Below are positions 26,165-35,800 of a stretch of 64,000 nucleotides of DNA, in pieces. Origin of the DNA: Thermoguttaceae bacterium (lineage in GTDB: Bacteria; Planctomycetota; Planctomycetia; Pirellulales; Thermoguttaceae); the NCBI GenBank assembly GCA_017434455.1, contig JAFRFG010000046.1, positions 62,001-126,000 on the forward strand, in the 5' to 3' direction. The notes beneath the pieces were generated by a model. It saw only the letters and a list, made by a program, of their open reading frames with translations, was not told the origin of the DNA and ran no database searches. Each line of letters begins with the position of its first letter. Within the stretch, counting starts at the first letter, position 1. A program made the translations under genes and the position numbers.

Positions 26165-27193
26165 TTAGTAGGTCTTCAGCTGGCGGGTCAGATCCTCGAT
26201 GGTCGTGTCGGCCGGGGCCTGCTCACCGGAGAGAAGATTCTCTTCATCGGCCTTCTGCTGCTCGGCCTTTTGCTTGCTCTCGGCCTCTTCACGTTCTTTG
26301 GCCACCTGAGCGGCCTCTTCCAGGAGAGAGGTTCCGCCGGCAAGTTCCTCGGCCGTGAACCACGGCTCGGGGCGGGAGTTGCGGGTCGGACGGTTGATCT
26401 TCTCGGCCAATTCCTCGAACGTCAGGCCGCTTTCCTGATTCCAAACGGCCGCCTGAACCGCCTGCTGGTCGGTCTGGCCGTCGCCAAGCATCTCGCAAAG
26501 GACCTGCGTGGTCTTGTTGGCGGTGCACTCCTCGATCGGAACGATAGCGTATTCACTGCCGGCACGCGGATCGCTCTTGCCATGCTCGAGGCAGACGGTG
26601 CGGACCTTCTCGCGGACAGTCTTCTCGGGGGCGATGAACCAGCCGCCGCCCATGCCGCCGCGGCCGCCCATGCCGCCCATACCGCCGCCCATGCCGCCCA
26701 TGCCGCCGCCGACAGACTGGGAGCCGCCGCCGCGGTTACCGCTGGTGCCTATACCGCCGCGGCCGCCCAAACCGCCGCCGCCGGGAGCGCCGGGAGCGCC
26801 GGGAGCGCCGGGAGCGCCGGGACCACCCATCATGCCGGCGTTGCGGCCATTACGTCCGTTGCGGTTCATCCCGCCCATCATACCGGGGCCGCCCATCATA
26901 CCGGGGCCGCCCCCACCGAACATCATCGGGTTCGGCTGAGCGAGGATCGGGACACCGGCGAAGGCGGCGGGCATATCGATCTCCAGCGGCTCTTTGGTCA
27001 GGTTCTTCACCACCATCGTACTTTCAAGAGAGCTGCGCGGCGATAGCTTCGCCTCGACCAGGCCTTGGTTCATCGCGTCGAACAGGCCAATCGACCGCGG
27101 CTGGGCGCTGTCGTCTTGGGCGTAAAGAGCGTTGGCCAGCACGGCTGCTGCCAGGCACACCGCGCCGAGCAATATCATTCGAGTCCGCTTCAT
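26165..27193 (-). CDS. Secreted Gly/Met-rich protein with a collagen-like run
   Basis: 342 residues; the ATG at 27193 follows GGAGG. A signal peptide ends near NALYAQ. Residues 30-75 hold a small conserved-looking segment (VVKNLTKEPLEIDMP) as seen in planctomycete proteins concerned with surface contacts. Residues 90-185 are low complexity: GGPGMMGGPGMMGG, four GAP triplets and GGMGGMGGGMGGMGG. Residues 185-260 are ordered again, with two cysteines (CLEHGKSD, VPIEECTANKT). The end is a charged helix (KEREEAESKQKAEQQKADEE). The function is unknown; an extracellular or wall-associated role is inferred. The repeated DNA could cause length variation. Confidence 0.7.
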   Translation of the reverse strand: MKRTRMILLGAVCLAAAVLANALYAQDDSAQPRSIGLFDAMNQGLVEAKLSPRSSLESTMVVKNLTKEPLEIDMPAAFAGVPILAQPNPMMFGGGGPGMMGGPGMMGGMNRNGRNGRNAGMMGGPGAPGAPGAPGAPGGGGLGGRGGIGTSGNRGGGSQSVGGGMGGMGGGMGGMGGRGGMGGGWFIAPEKTVREKVRTVCLEHGKSDPRAGSEYAIVPIEECTANKTTQVLCEMLGDGQTDQQAVQAAVWNQESGLTFEELAEKINRPTRNSRPEPWFTAEELAGGTSLLEEAAQVAKEREEAESKQKAEQQKADEENLLSGEQAPADTTIEDLTRQLKTY

Positions 27194-27460
27194 TGAGTTC
27201 CTCCGATAATACTCCCTCTCCCCCCAAAAAACCGAGGGAGAGAGGAGAAAGAAAGGCCGACGGATATTTTACCTCGTTTGCCTAAAATACCCGTATACAA
27301 CACCTACTCCAAATAATAATGAGAAAAGGGCCGGTTGTCCATTGTCCAGAAAGGAAAAAACGGTTTTTTTCGGGAATTTCGGCCCTCTGTTTCGGATTCT
27401 GCGGTTTTTAGGGGGAAGAACGGCAAAACCGGCCGTCTCTCCGCCCTGCGTACCGATAGG

Positions 27461-28069
27461 TCAGCCGTCGTCGCGGGGTGTCCGCGCGCCGCCGCGGCTT
27501 AACACCATACTCAGGTAGCTGGCGTGAATCAGCGTTTCGAGATTCAGGTCGAAGGCCAGTTTCATCACGGCCAGGCGGGGGAGATCCGCCGGAGGGGGGG
27601 CGAGGGTCTCGATTTCGGCGAAATCCCCCAGCTCGTCGAGGTGGTCGATCGTCACCGTCATCGGGAAGCCGCCGTAATCAAACGAGGCGCAGCGGCGATA
27701 CTTGACCACTTCCCCGACGGGGGTAAAACCGAGACGCTCGAAAATCAGCCGCCAATGGGCAAGGCGGTTTTCGGCCAGTTCGGTGTCGCTAAGCGCCTCG
27801 CCGGCGGCGGGGAACAGCGGCAGTTCGATCTCCTCGCGCTGCTTGGTCATCCGGTCCCGCTTCGGCCCCTTGTAGGTGATCACCAGCCCCTCTTTGGTTT
27901 GGCGAAGGCGCAGCGCCTCGTCGCTTTTGACGAAGTCGCGCGCCGGATGCTGAAGATAGAGGTCTCGCTCGCGCCACGGCGGGCCGAACACCGCGCCGAA
28001 CCGCTCGCCGACGGTTTTGACCAGCCGCTCGGGGTCGGAAAGAGCGAATTTCATTTCGACTTCCAGCAT
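27461..28069 (-). CDS. CYTH-domain protein (CyaB/ThTPase-like)
   Basis: 202 residues beginning MLEVEMKF, the E-x-E-x-K signature of CYTH proteins. Further conserved charged residues lie in the barrel strands (RDLYLQHP, EALRLRQT, ITYKGPK, REEIEL, VVKYRR, TIDHLDELGDFAEIE). The family includes class IV adenylate cyclases, thiamine triphosphatases and inorganic tripolyphosphatases, all acting on triphosphates with divalent metal in the cytoplasm. The annotation cannot be narrowed by sequence alone; simple bacterial CYTH proteins are often tripolyphosphatases. It is probably monocistronic; no terminator was recognised downstream. Confidence 0.85.
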   Translation of the reverse strand: MLEVEMKFALSDPERLVKTVGERFGAVFGPPWRERDLYLQHPARDFVKSDEALRLRQTKEGLVITYKGPKRDRMTKQREEIELPLFPAAGEALSDTELAENRLAHWRLIFERLGFTPVGEVVKYRRCASFDYGGFPMTVTIDHLDELGDFAEIETLAPPPADLPRLAVMKLAFDLNLETLIHASYLSMVLSRGGARTPRDDG

Positions 28070-28375
28070 GGGGATCTGTCTCCTGCCGTCAAGAAAAAAC
28101 TTTTGCCGCCGCCAATAATCTTAAGCCCCGCGCCGCTGACGGACGCCTCCGGCGGCGAACTTACAACAGCGCGGCTGTCGGCAGTCTATTGTACGCTCCC
28201 GGCCCCGCTCCCCCAAGGGTACTCACCCCCCTTTGGGGGGACAAGTACGGCTCGCGGAGAAAATCTCTCTGGACGCCCTTTTATAAAATGTGTACTGTCC
28301 AAAAAATACGATTCTTCCGCTTCGCCTCTAACGCCGCTTTTCGCGGCTCGACAATACCGTGAAAGGGACACGTCG
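28070..28375. other. Intergenic gap between divergent genes
   Basis: About 300 bases between the CYTH gene (-) and the membrane-anchored protein (+). It contains a palindrome CCCCCC-TTT-GGGGGG (around 28225-28240) and TATAAA (28282-28287), a possible -10 for the + gene but without a good -35. No gene was seen. Confidence 0.4.
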
Positions 28376-29047
28376 ATGAGCTATCCGCGTCAAAACAACG
28401 GTCCGGACAACAGCCCGGTTTCTTTCTTCCGGCAATGGGTCATTCCCGCGGCGGCGGTTTTTCTGGTCTGCGGTTTCGCCGCGGGCCGGTACTTCGGGAA
28501 CCGAACCGCGCCGCCGTTGTTCGTCTCGGCCACCGCGTCGAGTCAGGCGTTCGGCACCGTTCTGGCGACCGGTTCGTACGACAACAATACCGAGATCCTC
28601 TACTACCTCGATTCCCAGGCCGGCCAGCTGACCGCGGGGCTGCTTTCGCGCGGCGATCCGGGGTTCGCCAAGACCTATAAGAGAAATATCAAGGCCGACT
28701 TGGCGCAGGCGGCAGGTTCCCTGGGGAATGTCTCGATGCCCGCCAATCCGACGTTCGTGATGGTCACCGGCGACGGGGACGCGCGGCGCGTCGGCGGCGG
28801 CGACGCCAATCACCCGGCCAAGGCGTTCGTCTACGTGGCCGAGGTCAATACGGGGATCGTCTTGGTCTACGTGATCCCGGTCGAGGGGGACCGCGATCTG
28901 GAGATCGAATGGGGTGATATGGTCCTCTGGACCAGCGCGCGGCTGAATGTCGGTTCGCCGGTGCGTCAACCGGCCCGCGCGCCGAATCGGGATGCCGACC
29001 GCGCCCCGGTTCCCGAGCCGGAGATCTCGTACCCGAGCACCCGCTGA
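28376..29047 (+). CDS. Conserved planctomycete membrane-anchored protein
   Basis: 223 residues. The true start is the ATG at 28376 (GAAAGGGA about ten bases upstream); the frame stays open for another 850 bases upstream, opposite the CYTH gene, but that part is a shadow. Residues 20-41 form one transmembrane segment (VIPAAAVFLVCGFAAG). The remaining part, with SATASSQAFG, YYLDSQAGQLTAGLL, NPTFVMVTGDGD and VYVAEVNTGIVLVYVIP, matches a widespread planctomycete family of unknown function, from recall of the family pattern. The C-terminus faces the periplasm or paryphoplasm if the anchor is N-terminal. The next two genes on + may be co-transcribed. Confidence 0.75.
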   Translation: MSYPRQNNGPDNSPVSFFRQWVIPAAAVFLVCGFAAGRYFGNRTAPPLFVSATASSQAFGTVLATGSYDNNTEILYYLDSQAGQLTAGLLSRGDPGFAKTYKRNIKADLAQAAGSLGNVSMPANPTFVMVTGDGDARRVGGGDANHPAKAFVYVAEVNTGIVLVYVIPVEGDRDLEIEWGDMVLWTSARLNVGSPVRQPARAPNRDADRAPVPEPEISYPSTR

Positions 29048-29149
29048 GAGAATCGCCGTCCGTATTCGGCCGTTTTCGGCCCACCGGCGAAATAACCCTT
29101 TGAATACTAACTTGCCGAAAAACACCTACCGCTGAGGATATCTTAAATC

Positions 29150-30373
29150 ATGAAGACAGCTCGTGTGAAGACGGCTCGCTTTTACTGTGCCGGCAGATCG
29201 ATCGCCGCGGCACTGGCCCTCGTAACGCTTCTTTGCCTGGGAAGCGGCGCGGCGGCGCAGCAGAACAACGGCGGCCGCCCTGTTTCCGGGGGACCGGCGC
29301 GTCACAGCGCGCGGGGAAATCAAAACGCGCCGCGGTATCGGGCCGCGCAGGGGCGCCGGGCCGGTGTGCCGCGGCGTCCGTCCAGCGACCCGGTTCGGTT
29401 CGTCTTCGCGCCGAAGAAAACCCAGCTCCAGCCGGGGGACGACCCGTCGGCCCTGGCGATCTGGTCGACCCTCTTCACCGGGAACATGTCGCCTGAAATC
29501 GTTCAGTGGCACATCAATCAGCGTCAGCGGCAGATGGCGCTTCGCCGCGCCGAGCAAAGCGACCCGGCCGAGGCCGCGCGAATCCGTGAGGAGATGCGCG
29601 AGGAGAAACTGTCGGACTACGACCGAATGCTCGCCCGTACCCACTTTTCCCTCTCTTCCTACAGCGAGGAAGAGCAGGATCTCAATCCCGACGGACCGGC
29701 GAGCAGCGCGGTGCTGGCACAGCTGCTGACCGGCCGAAGCAATCGACAGATCCAACAGTGGAAACAGCGTCGGGAGAGCGAACTTTACAACGACCTGTTC
29801 AACGACGAGGAACTCTTCGATACCGGGGCCGCCGATCCGGGGACCATGCTCGCCGGCACGCCGTACGGTGTGGGGTACCCCGCCGCGAACGCGCCGAACA
29901 GCCAGAACAATTCCTACAACGGCAGCGCCCCGTATAACAGCGATTACCACCGGGGCTATCAGGCGGGGCTTTACGCCGCGCTGGCTTCGGGGATCGTCAA
30001 TCCCGACGCGGCCGACCCACGAAGAGCCGCCGTCGAGAATTTCCGTCCGGCGCCGGCTCAGCCCGCACCGACGTACTCGGCGCCGTCGTCCCGGATGCAG
30101 GCGAACAGCAGCGCTCCGGCGGTTCCGACCGCCAGGCCGCTGGCCGACGACGGTTTCCCGAACCGCGTGATCGACACCAGCGGCGCGATCCGGCCCGTCT
30201 CGGGGGCCGAGCCGGCCGCCCCCGCGGTTCAGCCGGCCGACTGGATCACCGATAACCGGCCGGTCAATCGCCCCGGAACGATGAAGGTCTATACCCCCGA
30301 GAAGAACAACGTCACGGCCCGGCCGCTGGCCGAGGCGCCGGACGAGGACAGCTGGATGCCGGTGGAGCCGTAA
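29150..30373 (+). CDS. Secreted protein of unknown function
   Basis: 407 residues with a signal peptide (RSIAAALALVTLLCLGSGAAAQ). Residues 85-200 are charged and helical with two similar modules, each starting with a small-residue stretch (ALAIWSTLFTGNMSPEIVQWHINQR and SSAVLAQLLTGRSNRQIQQWKQRR regions), suggesting an internal duplication. The C-terminal half is Pro/Ala/Asn-rich and probably disordered. No enzyme motif is visible. It ends two bases before the GTG start of the C25 peptidase gene, so translation of the pair is probably coupled and a functional link is plausible. Confidence 0.65.
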   Translation: MKTARVKTARFYCAGRSIAAALALVTLLCLGSGAAAQQNNGGRPVSGGPARHSARGNQNAPRYRAAQGRRAGVPRRPSSDPVRFVFAPKKTQLQPGDDPSALAIWSTLFTGNMSPEIVQWHINQRQRQMALRRAEQSDPAEAARIREEMREEKLSDYDRMLARTHFSLSSYSEEEQDLNPDGPASSAVLAQLLTGRSNRQIQQWKQRRESELYNDLFNDEELFDTGAADPGTMLAGTPYGVGYPAANAPNSQNNSYNGSAPYNSDYHRGYQAGLYAALASGIVNPDAADPRRAAVENFRPAPAQPAPTYSAPSSRMQANSSAPAVPTARPLADDGFPNRVIDTSGAIRPVSGAEPAAPAVQPADWITDNRPVNRPGTMKVYTPEKNNVTARPLAEAPDEDSWMPVEP

Positions 30374-30375
30374 GG

Positions 30376-32265
30376 GTGCGGAACCTACTACAGATCGCTT
30401 TTTGTCAAAATCACGTCGCGCGGGTCTTCCGCGCGATGGTGTTTTTCTGGCTGATGTTCGCCGCCGGCGCGGCGGCGCAGCCGATCGGCCCTTCGCGGGG
30501 GAACAACCGCGCTTTGGTGCCGAACGGTATTTTTGGCCAGAGAAACGTTTTGCTTATCACCCGCTCGGTCTTTGCCGAGCCGCTGGAAGAATGGATTCAG
30601 TACCGGCGGTCCCAGGGGTGGAATGTCGAGCTTCTGCTGGCCGAAAAGAGCGGTTCCCCCGACGCGATGCTGATGCCCGAGGAGATTCGCGCGTGGATTC
30701 GCGCCAAAGCGCGCACCGGGACCGTTGACGCCATCTTCATCGTCGGCGACGGCGCGGCGGTGACCGACGACGGACCGTTTGGCCGGCGGCGGGTGGTCCC
30801 CGCCCCGAGAGTCGAGCCGGAGGTGATTCAGCGATTCGGCGAGGATGAGTCGATCGCCTCGGACAGCTGGTACGCCGATTTTGACGACGACGGCATCCCC
30901 GAGGCGGCCGTCGGACGGCTGCCGGCGCGCACCACGGGCGATGTCGTCGGCAATGTCCGAAAGATCATTCGCTACGAGACAGGGATTCCGGCCGGGCTGT
31001 GGCAGCGGCAAATCAATTTTGTCACCGGCGTGGGCGGTTTTTCCCCCATCCTCGATACGATCATTCAGCGCTCGGTACGCCATCTGCTCTCGGAGCTTCT
31101 CCCCGGCGGAGCGTCACTGACACTGACCCAGGCCGATTGGAAGAGCGTCTACTGCCCCGACCCGAAACTGTTCCGCTTCACGGTGATCGACCAGATCAAC
31201 GAAGGTTCCCTCTTTTGGATCTATATGGGGCACGGCTTTTACGACACGCTCGACTACCTGCAGACCCCCGAGGGGGAACTGCGCATTATGGAAAGCGGCG
31301 ACGCCGCCGCGGTCGATGTTCGGGGAGGCATGCCGATCCTTTTGTTCTTTGCCTGCTACACCGGCGCCTACGACGCGACGGTCCCCTCGCTGGCCGAGCA
31401 GCTCGCGCTGCGTCCCAACGGTCCGGCGGCGGTCATAGCCGCCAGCCGCACCTCGATGCCGTACGGAATGGCTTCGCTCGGGGCGGAGCTGTTGGGGCAG
31501 GTCTTCCCGCCGGACGGAAGCCGTGTCGACCGAACGCTGGGGGAGATTCTGCTGGCCGCCAAACGCAATCTGGTCCTCTCCGGGAAACAAAAACAGTCGG
31601 CCGGCGACGCGCAAGAAGAATCGGCCAATGAGGACGGGGCCGAAGAAGCGGCCGAAGACCAGACGGCGGAGGGTGGAGATTCCTCAATTGCCTCGATCCG
31701 AAGGCGGCTCGACTCGATGGCGCTGATGTTCAATCCCGCGGCGGATGATTTGGCGGGAGAGCGGCGCGATCACCTGAATCTGTTCAATCTTTTGGGAGAC
31801 CCGCTTTTGCGTATCCGGCTTCCCGAGACGTTTGCGCTGGAGGCCGACAAAGCGGTCGAGGCCGGCGGGCAGCTAACGGTCAGCGCCCAAGGAATCACCG
31901 TGTCGGGCGTGCCGGCCAACGGCCCGGTCCGCGTCGAGCTGGCACTGCCGGCCGATCGGCAGGCGCTGCATCAGGTGCGAAAGGAGTTCTCGCTCGACGA
32001 CCGGGCCCGGATAGAGTTTCAGCAGACGTTCGAAAAGGCGAACCGGCAGGTTCTCACCCACACCGACGGAACGGTCGTCAACGGCCGGTTCTCGCTCGAG
32101 CTGGCGATCCCCGAAGACCTGGCGGGGGAAATGTCGCTGCGGGCCGTCGTACTCGACCCCAGGACGACACTGATCGGCTACAGGCCGATCCATATCCAAT
32201 GGGTCAAAACGCCCGAGGAGGAAGAGCCCGGCGACGACGCGGATAGTTCGGACGAACTGTTTTGA
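30376..32265 (+). CDS. C25 (gingipain-like) cysteine peptidase
   Basis: 629 residues. The GTG at 30376 is preceded by GGTGGAG and couples to the upstream gene; an in-frame ATG at 30436 is possible. A signal sequence (FFWLMFAAGAAAQ) follows. The C25 domain spans about 50-480: NVLLITRSVFAEPLEEWIQYRR as in the gingipain strand, IFIVGDG, DDDGIPEAAVGRLPA, the catalytic histidine H286 in YMGHGF and the catalytic cysteine C327 in FFACYTG. Both residues of the caspase-fold dyad are present, so activity is expected, cleaving proteins outside the cytoplasm. A Glu/Ala-rich insert (about 405-440) and a C-terminal Ig-like beta domain (about 490-610) follow. No Por sorting domain is visible. Confidence 0.85.
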   Translation: MRNLLQIAFCQNHVARVFRAMVFFWLMFAAGAAAQPIGPSRGNNRALVPNGIFGQRNVLLITRSVFAEPLEEWIQYRRSQGWNVELLLAEKSGSPDAMLMPEEIRAWIRAKARTGTVDAIFIVGDGAAVTDDGPFGRRRVVPAPRVEPEVIQRFGEDESIASDSWYADFDDDGIPEAAVGRLPARTTGDVVGNVRKIIRYETGIPAGLWQRQINFVTGVGGFSPILDTIIQRSVRHLLSELLPGGASLTLTQADWKSVYCPDPKLFRFTVIDQINEGSLFWIYMGHGFYDTLDYLQTPEGELRIMESGDAAAVDVRGGMPILLFFACYTGAYDATVPSLAEQLALRPNGPAAVIAASRTSMPYGMASLGAELLGQVFPPDGSRVDRTLGEILLAAKRNLVLSGKQKQSAGDAQEESANEDGAEEAAEDQTAEGGDSSIASIRRRLDSMALMFNPAADDLAGERRDHLNLFNLLGDPLLRIRLPETFALEADKAVEAGGQLTVSAQGITVSGVPANGPVRVELALPADRQALHQVRKEFSLDDRARIEFQQTFEKANRQVLTHTDGTVVNGRFSLELAIPEDLAGEMSLRAVVLDPRTTLIGYRPIHIQWVKTPEEEEPGDDADSSDELF

Positions 32266-32271
32266 AAAGCG

Positions 32272-32296
32272 AACGCCGCGCCCAAAACGCGGCGTT
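32272..32296. terminator. Terminator hairpin between convergent genes
   Basis: AACGCCGCG / CGCGGCGTT with a 7-base loop, seven bases after the peptidase stop and shared with the opposite small gene. Confidence 0.65.
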
Positions 32297-32319
32297 GTTG
32301 ACCAGCCGGGGATGGATGT

Positions 32320-32643
32320 TTACCAGCCGTAGACGATATTCGACTCGATCGTCTTGCGGGCCGTTTCCAGATCGCTGCCGGTCTGCTGCATATAAAGGCG
32401 AATAGCATGGAGCTTATCGCCCGAGGCGCGGGAGAGGCACTCGCGCGCCAGCTCGCTCTTCTCGATCCGGCCGGTGATTCCCAGAACCGCCTTAGAGATA
32501 ACCCAAACATCACGCGGGCGCTTCGTGACGCGAACGGCTTCCTCCGAGGGATAATTCTCGTAGAGCGTCTCTTTGGCTTTCTCGGCGGTTTCGGCCCACG
32601 TGATAACGATATGCGAGGGGGTTTCGATCTCAAACAGAGGCAT
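32320..32643 (-). CDS. Small conserved protein with an L7/L12-like C-terminal helix pair
   Basis: 107 residues; the ATG follows AAGGAG with a five-base spacer, so translation is well supported. There is no signal peptide. The C-terminal part KLHAIRLYMQQTG then LETARKTIES resembles the helical segment of ribosomal protein L7/L12 C-terminal domains (K-x-x-I-K-x-x-R-x-x-T-G-L-x-L-x-E-A-K). The N-terminal 45 residues are a short alpha/beta stretch. The function is unknown. It lies between a C25 peptidase and a CHAT-like protein gene but is convergent with the former. Confidence 0.65.
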   Translation of the reverse strand: MPLFEIETPSHIVITWAETAEKAKETLYENYPSEEAVRVTKRPRDVWVISKAVLGITGRIEKSELARECLSRASGDKLHAIRLYMQQTGSDLETARKTIESNIVYGW

Positions 32644-32817
32644 AGACGCTCCTTGTGGTGATCACGGCTTGCGCGCGGGGATATTTTCCGGGCCTTTGGC
32701 CCCAAAGCTCTTTACGTCAGGTTCATCATACCGTATCAGCGGAAAAAATCCAGACCGCCGCCGAAAAATCCGCGCCGCGGGAAATATCCGATATCGCTGA
32801 AAGAATCGGCATCACCC

Positions 32818-32850
32818 AAAAAAACGGCACCGCCGAAAAAAGCGGTGCCG
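32818..32850 (-). terminator. Terminator of the TPR/CHAT gene
   Basis: Stem CGGCACCGC / GCGGTGCCG with an eight-base loop and a minus-strand T run (A run at 32818-32824). Confidence 0.85.
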
Positions 32851-32880
32851 CCGTCATAACCGGTATTCTCGCCGGAAGAA

Positions 32881-35800
32881 TCACTTGTTCGGCGCGTAGA
32901 AATCGTCGGCGGCCTCGTCGGCGCGTTCCAGATCCTCGTCGGTGACCGGCGAGGGGGAACGGGGCCGGGTGTCGTCGGAACCGGAGTCGGAAGTCTGGCG
33001 CCCCTTCGGTTTCACCTTGGGACGTTCGTCGGGCTTCTTCCCGGCGTTGTCGTCCTGCGCGGCCCCTTCACCGGCATCGGTACTCCCGGTACCGCCGTCT
33101 TCGGCGTCCTCGCCGCCTTCCAGATCGGCATCCTCGGTGTCGTCGATCTCGGTGCCGTCGGTATCGGCGTCATCGGCATCACCGCCTTGCTCCTCGCCAA
33201 AAGTCTCCCCTTCACCCGGGGTTTCCCCTTCGGCGTCCGGTTCGACCACAGGCGACTGGGGCGGGACCAGCGAGCGGGAAACCAACAGATACCCTCCCCA
33301 GAAGAAGGGATACTGCGCGTCCTCCCCCTTGGTCCCCTTGGTGGTCCCCTTAAAGCGGGGTTCCTCGTCCAGGACCAGCGGTTTTTCGAAGAAGTCCGCC
33401 AGAACCTCCTTCCAGATCTCCGGTGCCGGGGTTTCGTCACTTTCGGCCGCGAGGAAATTCTCGGTCAGGTCGTACGCCGACCGGCCGCCGGTTCTCCAGC
33501 GCGAAATCAAAGCCGTATCGCACCCGCGGGCCATCAGTGTCATCAGCGGAAGGAAGATTTCGCTGCCGTCCCCGCCGTTCTTCATCCCATCCTCCCCCAA
33601 GGTCCGGTAACCGGGGAGGACGACCGTTTTCGGGCCGCCCAGCGGGAGACGTTCCCACGCCCGGAATGAGTCTTCCCGAAGCTTTCCGGTGGCGTAGGGA
33701 ACCCAGTCCCCGCTGCCGATAATCTCGCGCAAAACCGCCAGGCGGTCGAACTTAAAGGCGCTCGCCGATGAGGGAAGATTCAGCCCCATCGGAGCGATCA
33801 CGGCCGCCTTGCGGACACGGCCGGCGAGGCGGTTGACGGCATCGCCGTTGAGATTTTTCTTCTCGTGGGGGAACATCTCCCCCGGAGCGATACCGGTCAG
33901 AAGAATCGCCGCGGCCGTCTGGCCCGTCCCCGAGGTGAACGCCAGCGAGGCGGTCGGCGCGTAGAAGACCGTCAAACCCGGAACCTGGGCCAGCGGGATG
34001 AGGTTCTCCCCCTGCGGAAGGCACAGCGCCTCGAACGGGAGGTACCACAGCAGGTCGTCCGGGACGATCGCCAACTGGCGGAACTGGACGTTAAAGCGGT
34101 CCCCGCCGGAGGCGATCCCGAGGATCCACTGAAGCAGATCTCGGCCGCTTTCGCGCCAGGCGTCCGAGGCGATCTCCTTCATCTGGCGGGCCCGGCCGGC
34201 GTCGGTCACACCGATTGTTTTAAGGAAACCGGCCACCGCGCCGGCGCTCTCTTTGACCAGACCGACGCGCCACCCCTCGATCAGCGTGGGGGTCACCAAA
34301 AAGCCGTACAGCTCATCCATCGCCCGGAAGAAGGTCAGCAATGTCCCTTCCTCGGGGAGGAGCGCCTGAATATCGGACAGGGCGTATCGGGGAGGGAACA
34401 TCTTCGGGACAAAAAGCCGCGCGGGGATCATTTGGCCGATCATCCCCTCTCGCGCCAGGGCGCTGTCCCAGAGCTGCTCATAGAGGGCCCGCCCCTGATT
34501 GTCGGACGGCGGAAAATCGGCCCGCTCCAGTCCCCCGGCCAGATCTTTGGCCGCCGAGAGCGCCTCGGCGTAGGCGGGGTATCGCTCCAAGAGCGACTGC
34601 CGCAGGTTTCTCAGCTCTTCGGGGAGTTTCGCCTCGGGGGTCTCCAGCAGAAGCCGGAGGGCCAGGGCCCGGCCGCCGAAATCGAGCTGTTTATGGAACC
34701 GAACCTCGCGGGCGCGTTCGGCGATCTCGAACGCCTGCTCGGGGAGATTGCGCTGATTCATCAAAAGGAGGAACCAGTTCTCGAACGACTCGGGATTGAC
34801 CCGGCAGTCGAACGCCAGGGTCTCCAGCGGCGCGATGAGCCAGTCGACCGGACCGGAATCGCGCAGAAGAACCTCGTACAGTTCGCAGATATTGCGGGGA
34901 GACAGCTCCCAGTCGCCGCTTTGAAGCTGCCGGTCAAGCAGATCAATCTGATAGAGCCGCGGGGTGCGCAGCGCCGCCCCTTCCAGAGCCAGATCGAGCG
35001 CCTCGGCGCCGCGGTCGGGATGGCCCGAGGCGAAGTTGTACAGCGCGTTGAGGCGGTTCCACTGGTCGGCCTGGGGGGATCCGGCCATGTGCGCGCCCTG
35101 CAGGATGGAGTTCGCAGCTTTGAGGAAACGCTCCGCCTCGGCGGCCTGGCCGGGCTCGGCGTCGGAGGCGATGATGGCGTTTTCGGCCAGGGCCAAATCA
35201 AGCGCCAAGCGGACCGGGACGGCGCCGCGGGCGGACCGGGCCCAGTCCCAAGCCGCCCGGAGCACCTCGGGGGAGGCGATCGGATCCTCGACCCGGACGA
35301 CATTGGCGTATTTCTCGAACGCCTCGGCGGTATCGGCGTACCAACCGAACTGGAACGACGAGACCGACGCCTCGAAGAAGCAGGTCGCCGCCTCTTTGGT
35401 CTTGCCGGCGGCCGTGTAGCCGTCTCCCAGGGCCAAAAGGGCGCACGAGGAGAGGTTATGGTCGAACTGACCGGACATCAGCAGCGCTTTGGTCAGGATA
35501 TTCTCGGCCTCGTTCCACTTGCCAATCCCCTGATAGGCGAGCCCCAGGAGGACATCGAGCCAGGTCACCGACCAGTGGTTCGGAGTGACCGAACGGGTGG
35601 AGAAACAATTGACGATCTCCGGACCGCGCGGATCAAACGGGGCCAGAGGACCGAGCAGCTCGTTGCGCCGGCGAAGCGACAGGGCCATCGACTGGAGAAT
35701 CGCGATCGGGTCGATCCGGTGCATCTCCTGCTGCGCCATCAGTCCCCCCTGCTTGAGCCGCTGGTCGGTGATGACATCGCCGGTGATGATCGTCGCCTCG

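Noticed and set aside
27524-28375. Upstream extension of the gene at 28376 over the CYTH gene
   Set aside because: The frame is open by chance opposite the CYTH gene; the true start has a ribosome site and begins a membrane-anchor sequence.
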